A stretch of 18,765 bases of DNA from Microcaldota archaeon. Its GTDB lineage: Archaea > Micrarchaeota > Micrarchaeia > Micrarchaeales > CABMGC01. Both the position numbers and the translations under genes were made by a program. Location of the stretch: NCBI GenBank assembly GCA_021792235.1, contig JAJYVC010000018.1:1-18765 (forward strand). The letters are read 5' to 3'. This document shows positions 7,291 through 12,636 of this stretch, in pieces (within the stretch, counting starts at the first letter, position 1; each line of letters starts with the position of its first letter). A model generated the notes under the pieces. The model saw nothing but the letters and a program-made list of their open reading frames with translations, was not told where the DNA came from and did not search any database.

Positions 7291-7313
7291 CATCCCACCT
7301 TTGAAAAGATGGG
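7291..7313 (-). repeat. Left-end hairpin of the IS605-type element
   Basis: CCCA (7294-7297) pairs with TGGG (7310-7313); after one mismatch C7299-T7301 pair with A7306-G7308. The CATCCCAC at its outer edge is repeated at the other end of the element. Confidence 0.45.
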
Positions 7314-7328
7314 TTTTCCTGCTATGAA

Positions 7329-7336
7329 TTTATAAG
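7329..7336 (+). promoter_or_regulatory. TATA box of the beta-CASP nuclease gene
   Basis: TTTATAAG lies 34-41 bases before the ATG at 7370. It is just outside the left end of the mobile element, so the insertion did not separate the gene from its promoter. Confidence 0.55.
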
Positions 7337-7369
7337 ATTAATATTCCAATCTCATAATCGGCGACTGGG

Positions 7370-8332
7370 ATGGTACTGCATGTTGGAAGTTACAGGATAT
7401 CTCTTGATATGAGGGAACCTGAAGCAAATCTTAACTTCGTGTCGCATGCACATTCCGACCATACTGGTGGAGTGAAAAAGAATGCTGACATACTGTGCAG
7501 CGAGATAACCAGGGACCTTGTGCAGGCGCGCACAAAGTATCCGCTTAGGGCAGTGGAGATACCGGACGGGGTTTCGCTGCTCAGTTCTGGCCACATGCTT
7601 GGAGCAAAGCAGCTGTGCGCAGAATCAGAATCCATGGGCACCATAGTATACACCGGAGATTACCAGATGCAGAAATCTCCTGTGGCGGAGGAGATAGAAG
7701 TGAGAAGCGCTGACACCTTGATAATAGACTCTACATATCCGTTCCCTAATATTGTATTCGAAAATAGGGAAGAGGTGATGACATCAATGCAGCATTATGT
7801 ACGCTCTAAAATGGACAGAGGTTGCACGCTTTTCGGTTCTTATTCCATGGGAAAGGCGCAGGAGTTGATAAGCATATGCAACGGCATGGGTGTGTCGCCG
7901 CTGGTGGACAAGAATATAGCCAAGATAAGCGACGTGTACTCGAAACATGGCGTGAAGCTGGATTACTTATGTAGAGGGATAGAGATGGGCATAACGGATG
8001 ATGACTTCAGGGAGCCTGTGTGGATAGTGAGCATGCATAACATGAACAAGGTGAGGATGCATGTCTCGAAGATGGGAAGGAAGATATTCACTGCGGTGGC
8101 CACGGGCTTCGCTGCAATGCAGAGGTTCAATACCGATGTGCAATTCGCTCTGAGCGATCATGCTGATTTCAAGCAGGCTCTCGAGTATATAAGTATGTGC
8201 AGCCCGAAGAGAATATACACGCGGGGGAGCGGATGCGATAGTTTCGCCAGGAACCTCAGGGCGCATGGGTACGATGCGCAGACGCTTGGGACAGGTTTCG
8301 GGAAGAATGGCGTGCTAATGAACTATGCATAG
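7370..8332 (+). CDS. Metallo-beta-lactamase/beta-CASP nuclease (mRNA 3'-end processing-like), 320 aa
   Basis: Zn-dependent nuclease of the metallo-beta-lactamase fold with a beta-CASP cap, similar to archaeal proteins named exonuclease of the beta-lactamase fold involved in RNA processing. Metal ligands are visible: H26, H28, D30 and H31 in SHAHSDHTGG, H75 in SSGHMLGA, D97 in YTGDYQ and H264 in LSDHADF. The beta-CASP region includes DSTYPFP (about 120-126) and GSYSMGKAQEL (156-166). At 320 residues it is shorter than the KH-domain CPSF-like aCPSF1 and lacks its N-terminal extension; it could also act on DNA as SNM1-like or ligase-associated exonucleases do. The EamA gene follows after eight bases and is probably co-transcribed. 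Confidence 0.88.
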   Translation: MVLHVGSYRISLDMREPEANLNFVSHAHSDHTGGVKKNADILCSEITRDLVQARTKYPLRAVEIPDGVSLLSSGHMLGAKQLCAESESMGTIVYTGDYQMQKSPVAEEIEVRSADTLIIDSTYPFPNIVFENREEVMTSMQHYVRSKMDRGCTLFGSYSMGKAQELISICNGMGVSPLVDKNIAKISDVYSKHGVKLDYLCRGIEMGITDDDFREPVWIVSMHNMNKVRMHVSKMGRKIFTAVATGFAAMQRFNTDVQFALSDHADFKQALEYISMCSPKRIYTRGSGCDSFARNLRAHGYDAQTLGTGFGKNGVLMNYA

Positions 8333-8340
8333 CTGGTTGT

Positions 8341-9198
8341 ATGCTTCAACTAGGACTCGCTGCAGCCGCGATGTTCATGCTGCTTAGCGCCATTGATGTG
8401 ACCATAGCCAAATACGTGGTAAGTCGCTTTGGGAAATACATATATGCATCGATGGTAATAGGCATAGGCATAATCCCAATGCTAGCTTACCTCGCATTTA
8501 CCGGCACCCACTTGCTGACCTTGCAAGTCATTGGATTGTCGGTTATGGGGAGCGTATTCCTTGGGTCTGGATACGTGCTCTATTACAAAGGGCTGGAACA
8601 TGGTCAGATCACCAACGTTTCGGCACTTGGGGAGATACAGCCCGCCCTGCTCTTTGTTTTCGGATTCATGATCCTTGGTGAAACAATCAATGCCTACAGC
8701 CTGGTCGGAGTGGCTGCCATATTCGTCGGGGCAGGACTGGTGATGGTGACTGAGAAGATGAAGGTGGACTGGAGGCTGCTGCCCGCCATACTTGCGAATG
8801 TCTCGTGGGCCGCCGCATGGATATTTATGAACTATGCCATAGCTGAGTACGGCGGCTACTCCCTGCCCCTACTCATAGAGAGGACAGCCGGATTTCTGGT
8901 TATAGTAGCATACTCGATCGGATCGAAAAGTATGGAGAAGCCGTTGCTGCATTCGCGTTCATTTTATATGGTTGGAGTGCTTGTGCTTCTTAGCGGCATA
9001 TTGGACGGCAGCGCAAATGTGTTTTTTGGCATGGTGGTCAATTCGGGCCTTGTTGCCGTTGGCAGCGCGATAGCGGCAATAATGCCGATTGTAGTCGCAG
9101 CGCTGGGAAGAATTGTGTACGGCGACAGGCTGCATACTGTGCAGAAAGTAGGATTCATGGTGGCCGTGTTTGGTGCCATTGCAGTAAGCATATGGTAA
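8341..9198 (+). CDS. EamA/DMT-superfamily transporter, 285 aa
   Basis: Integral membrane protein of the drug/metabolite transporter superfamily. About ten hydrophobic segments are arranged as two similar five-helix halves, each ending in the family signature: L-G-E-I-Q-P-A-L-L-F-V-F-G-F-M-I-L-G-E near residues 97-115 and A-I-A-A-I-M-P-I-V-V-A-A-L-G-R-I-V-Y-G-D near 243-262. Glycine-rich closing helices follow each. Such proteins export or import small metabolites; the substrate here cannot be read from sequence. The gene begins eight bases after the nuclease stop, indicating co-transcription, and is followed at once by a strong hairpin (9206-9223). Confidence 0.9.
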   Translation: MLQLGLAAAAMFMLLSAIDVTIAKYVVSRFGKYIYASMVIGIGIIPMLAYLAFTGTHLLTLQVIGLSVMGSVFLGSGYVLYYKGLEHGQITNVSALGEIQPALLFVFGFMILGETINAYSLVGVAAIFVGAGLVMVTEKMKVDWRLLPAILANVSWAAAWIFMNYAIAEYGGYSLPLLIERTAGFLVIVAYSIGSKSMEKPLLHSRSFYMVGVLVLLSGILDGSANVFFGMVVNSGLVAVGSAIAAIMPIVVAALGRIVYGDRLHTVQKVGFMVAVFGAIAVSIW

Positions 9199-9205
9199 GG
9201 ATTAT

Positions 9206-9223
9206 GGGCGGCTTTCGCCGCCC
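9206..9223 (+). terminator. GC-rich hairpin after the EamA gene, likely terminator
   Basis: GGGCGGC-TTTC-GCCGCCC forms a perfect seven-pair stem with a four-base loop, starting eight bases after the EamA stop codon. The following run is only CTGTTTC, so U-tract support is weak, but position and stability suggest a transcription end or mRNA 3'-end stabiliser. Confidence 0.6.
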
Positions 9224-9237
9224 CTGTTTCTGGGTGA

Positions 9238-9255
9238 TGCCAACACACTTTGGCA
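9238..9255. repeat. Small inverted repeat in the 9.2-9.4 kb spacer
   Basis: TGCCAA and TTGGCA pair around a short spacer just after the EamA terminator hairpin. Could be a second weak terminator stem or a protein site; no further evidence. Confidence 0.3.
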
Positions 9256-9284
9256 TGCATATTACGCAGAGAACTAATATAAAT

Positions 9285-9339
9285 ATTTACTTTGTTATAT
9301 GATTTGATAGTAAAGTATATATAATTTACTTGAGTAAAT
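9285..9339. promoter_or_regulatory. Array of ATTTACT half-sites around a TATA box
   Basis: Four copies of one heptamer occur in alternating orientation: ATTTACT at 9285-9291, AGTAAAG (one mismatch, inverted) at 9309-9315, ATTTACT at 9324-9330 and AGTAAAT at 9333-9339. The last two form a perfect 7-2-7 palindrome. The TATA-like TATATATAA at 9316-9324 is enclosed by them. This looks like a cooperative operator controlling the gene at 9399; the regulator is unknown. Confidence 0.5.
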
Positions 9340-9398
9340 AAATTGCAAAGAGCGTCGCCTGCGCTATACAAATAGGCATTCTGCTTCTGGGTGATTTA

Positions 9399-9953
9399 AT
9401 GGGAACTGGAATAAAGTATATGAGCGAGAGGAGAATGCGTGCGGCGCTGAGAAGGGCAATCTGGAGCAATGTGGAAAATCTTGTGCCTCCGGACTTCGAC
9501 TATGACGCCGCAAACGAGATTGTGTCGCAGTTGTGCGTGCTCGTGAACACGGTGGTCGAGGACTTCAAGAACGTGGCTGAATTAAGGAAGATAGGCTACG
9601 AGAAACAGCGCTGGTATGCCATAGGCATACACATATCCGACGAGAAGATGACGGTGCAGAATACATTAGAGGGGGCGAACTGCACGCCCTACGCCCACCA
9701 GCACGCTTTGGCCCTACGGAGCATGCGCACTGTCAGTGACTACGCAGTAGCCCTGTTCAAGGCCGCAGCTCACATTTCCGAACGCTACGTACATAGGGCA
9801 TATGTGCGACTTCCCGTTGTACAGCGCCGCGTATTGCGAACGCACCTGGGCCGAATAGACACTGTTCACGCATATGAACTGGCTTGGGACGTTGTTGTCA
9901 CACTGGCTTATAAGTTGCAGAGAGCAATCAGATGGCATATTGGCCCTGAATAA
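9399..9953 (+). CDS. Hypothetical protein, 184 aa; C-terminal half overlaps the opposite-strand gene
   Basis: No family recognised. The start is well supported by GGGTGAT at 9389-9395, a good archaeal Shine-Dalgarno, three bases before the ATG. The first 95 residues or so (to T-L-E-G near 9680) look like a real mixed helical protein with charged heptads and normal codons. From about 9690 the frame lies antisense to the exported protein at 9714-10271, and its content there looks like shadow coding: many CGN Arg codons in place of AGG, and His/Arg/Val-rich sequence. Either the gene truly extends 240 bases into its convergent neighbour, or an earlier stop was lost by frameshift. The N-terminal region is probably the functional part. 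Confidence 0.55.
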   Translation: MGTGIKYMSERRMRAALRRAIWSNVENLVPPDFDYDAANEIVSQLCVLVNTVVEDFKNVAELRKIGYEKQRWYAIGIHISDEKMTVQNTLEGANCTPYAHQHALALRSMRTVSDYAVALFKAAAHISERYVHRAYVRLPVVQRRVLRTHLGRIDTVHAYELAWDVVVTLAYKLQRAIRWHIGPE

Positions 9954-10271
9954 GGTACTGTTGAGATTGAACCCTTCGCTGGCCGAATTTTTAAGCTCGT
10001 GCTCAAGCCCTACTGCCACAGTGGCATTGCCCATAGTGTTTGCAGGCATCAGTGGACAGTTGTAGATGGCACCTAGCATTGCGCAGCCATAGGAAGGCAC
10101 GCCGCATATGTAGCCGTATGGGCAATAAAGCAAGGTATTTACATGAGCGGTGTTGTAAGGAACGTATAAAGATGCATAAGAATGCTCATAGAATGCGATT
10201 AGCAGAGCTGCCATTATTGCAATGATAACCAAGGATATGGTGCCTGTGTTATTATGCCTGGAGTGCTGCAT
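9714..10271 (-). CDS. Cys-rich exported or membrane-anchored protein, 185 aa
   Basis: A hydrophobic segment at about residues 12-27 (ISLVIIAIMAALLIAF) after a short polar N-terminus is a signal peptide or single membrane anchor. The remaining 155 residues are Asn-, Tyr- and Ser-rich with ten Cys, several in close groups (L-Y-C-P-Y-G-Y-I-C near 47-55, then G-C and N-C), consistent with a disulfide-bonded domain outside the cell. Several N-x-S/T sites (for example N-A-T, N-S-T, N-V-S) would allow N-glycosylation. No family recognised. The ATG at 10269-10271 is 70 bases from the divergent ATG at 10342, with a nearly symmetric TATA-like element between. It overlaps the convergent ORF at 9399-9953 by 240 bases. 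Confidence 0.7.
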   Translation of the reverse strand: MQHSRHNNTGTISLVIIAIMAALLIAFYEHSYASLYVPYNTAHVNTLLYCPYGYICGVPSYGCAMLGAIYNCPLMPANTMGNATVAVGLEHELKNSASEGFNLNSTLFRANMPSDCSLQLISQCDNNVPSQFICVNSVYSAQVRSQYAALYNGKSHICPMYVAFGNVSCGLEQGYCVVTDSAHAP

Positions 10272-10292
10272 AAAGGTAGGTGATTCGGAAAA

Positions 10293-10301
10293 CTTAATAA
10301 G
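10293..10301. promoter_or_regulatory. Shared TATA-like element of a divergent pair
   Basis: CTTAATAAG reads similarly on both strands and lies 22-30 bases from the minus-strand ATG at 10271 and 41-49 bases from the plus-strand ATG at 10342. It is the best TATA candidate for each. Confidence 0.35.
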
Positions 10302-10341
10302 GAATAGAGGCTGTAAGAGTTTACCTGATTTAGGGCGCTTT

Positions 10342-10908
10342 ATGGTTGGTTCCGTGGCTCATGAAGATGCAAAGGCATGGATGGCATGCGAAGACATGAT
10401 AACAAGGCTAAAGGACGAGCTTATACTTGAGGCAGTAGACATACTGCACGTTGAGCTAAAGGAGGGACACATAGACATAACTGGCTATGTCTCGCTACTG
10501 CCGGACAAATCCGATGAGCTGCAGCGCGATATGTACATAATAGGCAATCTCATTGAGAGGGAGAATGAGATGACGCAGCAGTACAGGCCGTTTATTGAAA
10601 GCATGGAGCATGAGAAGGACCCTAAGAAGCTTGCAAGTATAGAGGAGTTGAGGAAATTCATGCTCTCCGTGCATGCGATATCAGAACTAATGAAGATGAG
10701 CAGTATCGCTGGAAGATGGGCTGACGATACCGGCAAGTACTCTGATTCTGATGATCAGGTGAAGATAATTGTAAGTACGGCAAGAATGGCAGACGAGCGC
10801 ATTGAGGTGGTCGATTTCGTGCTATCAAGCAAAAGGTTCCTAAAAAGCGAGGCGCTTACTGACAGAGAGCTGGACATGCTAAGGGACGCAAGGAAGGCAA
10901 TCGGATAG
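10342..10908 (+). CDS. Hypothetical helical protein, 188 aa
   Basis: No family recognised. The protein is acidic, soluble-looking and almost entirely helical, with likely coiled-coil stretches around residues 60-115 (E-R-E-N-E-M-T-Q-Q ... K-K-L-A-S-I-E-E-L) and no Cys beyond C15. The frame is open back to an ATG at 10222, but those 40 codons overlap the start of the divergent exported-protein gene and lie upstream of the only TATA candidate, so I prefer the ATG at 10342. Its neighbour downstream, the amidoligase-like gene, has its own promoter. Confidence 0.65.
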   Translation: MVGSVAHEDAKAWMACEDMITRLKDELILEAVDILHVELKEGHIDITGYVSLLPDKSDELQRDMYIIGNLIERENEMTQQYRPFIESMEHEKDPKKLASIEELRKFMLSVHAISELMKMSSIAGRWADDTGKYSDSDDQVKIIVSTARMADERIEVVDFVLSSKRFLKSEALTDRELDMLRDARKAIG

Positions 10909-10964
10909 ATGGCTTCATCTGGCAATGGGATTTGGGGCAGACTTGAAGAGATGACCAAGAAAGG

Positions 10965-10974
10965 TATAAATATT
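10965..10974 (+). promoter_or_regulatory. TATA box of the amidoligase-like gene
   Basis: TATAAATATT, preceded by AGG, lies 20-29 bases before the ATG at 10994, a strong match that implies a leaderless mRNA. Confidence 0.65.
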
Positions 10975-10993
10975 ATGATTCTGCATAGACGAG

Positions 10994-11743
10994 ATGATGG
11001 CCACTTATAAACCCGCAGCTGCGCGGGGAGGAGAAAGCGCCTCTATAAGCAGACACATCGTTTCTGTGGGATTCGAGCTTGAGGGAGGCATGGACAGGGA
11101 AGAGCTCCTCAGGCTTGAGCGCTTCGTTGACGACAATGGGCTTGGGAGCTACTACGCAAGAGACGTAGAGAGTGGCCTATGCGTGAAGAAGTTCCATGGC
11201 GACCTTGAGCTCAAGCTGCATAGCAGGAAGATGGAGGTCCTTGCAGGTTTCCTTGATTACGCATACAATGAATGCGGCTTCGAGACGAACTTCAACTGCG
11301 GGTTCCATGTGCACATGAGGTTCGAGGATATGCCAGGCGCCGTGGTATTCTTCAGCTCGCCCTCGGTAGTGGCGCAATTCAAGAGAGATTACTCTGAACG
11401 CTTTGATGGAAATGAAAAATACCTGGCCAGGCTCGGGTCGGTGCACTGCAGGAATGACAATGTAGATACAGAGCTGTTTGGCAGGATACTTAGGGACGGC
11501 AGGCACCGCATACCGTACAACAAGAATTCGGTAATAGCCCTTGACGCGTACAAACGCAGGGGAAACGTGGAGTTCAGGGTGCTTCCCAACCAGACCAGCT
11601 CTGAAGAGGCGATAGAGAGTCTTGGATGGATTATTGAGACCGCAGACAGGATTTACGGTGCGCGCGGCGGGGTTGCGCATGACAGCGTGCTTACTAGGGA
11701 GATGGTTGAAAGGGACAGGTCGCTAACTGGCATGTTGAGGTAG
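10994..11743 (+). CDS. Putative amidoligase (Amidoligase_2-like, glutamine-synthetase fold), 249 aa
   Basis: The pattern matches the Amidoligase_2 family, glutamine-synthetase-like enzymes proposed to form amide or peptide bonds using ATP. Motifs in order: the first acidic strand V-G-F-E-L-E-G (25-31), an H-G-D-L-E-L-K-L segment (68-75) where the family usually has D-x-S-L-E followed by a conserved Glu, the strongly diagnostic N-C-G-F-H-V-H (101-107), a basic N-K-N (176-178) and the terminal strand N-V-E-F-R-V (191-196) followed by a helix with W212. These residues would ligate Mg-ATP. Family members often sit beside gamma-glutamyl cyclotransferases or phage and peptide-tag genes; no such partner is seen here. 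The substrate is unknown. Two ATGs (10994, 10997) are possible. Endonuclease IV follows about 50 bases later with its own TATA candidate. Confidence 0.75.
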   Translation: MMATYKPAAARGGESASISRHIVSVGFELEGGMDREELLRLERFVDDNGLGSYYARDVESGLCVKKFHGDLELKLHSRKMEVLAGFLDYAYNECGFETNFNCGFHVHMRFEDMPGAVVFFSSPSVVAQFKRDYSERFDGNEKYLARLGSVHCRNDNVDTELFGRILRDGRHRIPYNKNSVIALDAYKRRGNVEFRVLPNQTSSEEAIESLGWIIETADRIYGARGGVAHDSVLTREMVERDRSLTGMLR

Positions 11744-11753
11744 ACGCGGGAAG

Positions 11754-11761
11754 CTTAATAG
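11754..11761 (+). promoter_or_regulatory. TATA-like box of the endonuclease IV gene
   Basis: CTTAATAG lies 31-38 bases before the ATG at 11792, supporting that start over the in-frame ATG at 11768. Confidence 0.4.
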
Positions 11762-11791
11762 TCCTTTATGCAGCTACTGCTTCTGGTTTAC

Positions 11792-12607
11792 ATGCCCTTT
11801 ATAGGCAGGCACGTGTCAATAGCAGGGGGAATCGAATCTTCGTTCAGCAGAGCCGAGGAGTTGGGATGCACTGCGATGCAGATATTCGTTACTAATCCGC
11901 GTGGCTGGAGGCTCAGTGCAATTCCAAGTGCATCTGAAGAGGCGTTCAGGAAGAAGGCCACAGGAATTGTATCTGTGGCACATATGCCGTACCTGCCAAA
12001 CATAGCCTCGCCTAACAGAGAGACCTTCGCAAAATCCGTCAGATCTCTTTTCGAGAACATGGAAAGATGCGATAAGCTTGGGATAGGATACCTTGTAACA
12101 CATATGGGCAGCCATCTTGGCAGCGGCAAGGAGAAAGGGCTTGAGAACGTTGCAAAAGCAGTATCAGCTGCGCTTGAAGTCGATACTGAAGTAAGAATTC
12201 TTCTGGAGAATGAAGCCGGACACAACAACAGCGTTGGTGACAGGATCGAGGATCTAGCCGGACTGGCTGAGAGGATAAAGGACAGACGGCTCGGATTCTG
12301 CCTTGACACATGCCACCTGTTCGCTGCTGGCTATGACATAGCCGATCATGGAGTGCTTGACGATATTTTCAGCGTGCTTGGGATGGACAGGGTGCACGTA
12401 CTCCACATTAATGATGCCAAAAGAGAGCTTGGATCGCATCTCGACAGGCATGAGAACATAGGCTACGGCCACATAGGTGTTGAGGGATTTCGTAGATTCC
12501 TTGGATACCGGAACATAGCTTCCAAAACGCTCATACTTGAGACGCCTGTTGGAAACAGCATAGGCGAAGCGGAGGAAATAGCCCTTGTGAAGGGACTCGT
12601 TTCCTGA
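11792..12607 (+). CDS. nfo: Endonuclease IV (AP endonuclease), 271 aa
   Basis: Zn-dependent apurinic/apyrimidinic endonuclease of base excision repair, cutting 5' of abasic sites. All nine metal ligands of the E. coli enzyme have counterparts: H64 in VAHMPYLPN, H104 in THMGSH, E139 in LLENEAG, D172 and H175 in CLDTCHLFAAG, H205 in HINDAKRE, D218 and H220 in LDRHENIGYGHIG, and E250 in LILETP. The N-terminal strand IGRHVSIAGG is typical and supports the ATG at 11792; an ATG at 11768 would add eight hydrophobic residues unlike the family. Length is normal. The HerA-like ATPase gene follows after 29 bases, suggesting an operon and a possible joint DNA-repair role. Confidence 0.96.
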   Translation: MPFIGRHVSIAGGIESSFSRAEELGCTAMQIFVTNPRGWRLSAIPSASEEAFRKKATGIVSVAHMPYLPNIASPNRETFAKSVRSLFENMERCDKLGIGYLVTHMGSHLGSGKEKGLENVAKAVSAALEVDTEVRILLENEAGHNNSVGDRIEDLAGLAERIKDRRLGFCLDTCHLFAAGYDIADHGVLDDIFSVLGMDRVHVLHINDAKRELGSHLDRHENIGYGHIGVEGFRRFLGYRNIASKTLILETPVGNSIGEAEEIALVKGLVS

Positions 12608-12636
12608 CTTGCAGTCGCCTGATTAAGGGTGTTTTT

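Larger units (their letters stand above)
6432..7313 (-). mobile_element. Decayed IS200/IS605-type element carrying only tnpB remains
   Basis: The stretch between trxB and the beta-CASP nuclease gene holds a broken tnpB bounded by two hairpin-bearing ends. The right end (6432-6454) contains CGACT-GAA-AGTCG; the left end (7291-7313) contains an imperfect CCCA...TGGG hairpin. Both ends share CATCCCAC (6432-6439 and 7291-7298) on the same side of the hairpin. No tnpA is present, so this was a TnpB-only member or has lost its transposase. End positions are approximate because IS605-type elements lack terminal inverted repeats and target duplications. Confidence 0.7.

Noticed and set aside
9237..9302. 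21-codon ORF after the EamA terminator
   Set aside because: Its GGGTGAT motif overlaps the ATG itself, so it cannot serve as a Shine-Dalgarno, and the ORF runs into the operator-like region.
10222..10341. 40-codon N-terminal extension of the helical protein at 10342
   Set aside because: It overlaps the start of the divergent exported-protein gene, lies upstream of the only TATA candidate and reads as antisense shadow.
10909..11010. 33-codon plus-strand ORF starting right after the stop at 10908
   Set aside because: It runs through the strong TATA box and into the start of the amidoligase-like gene in another frame, with no ribosome site of its own.
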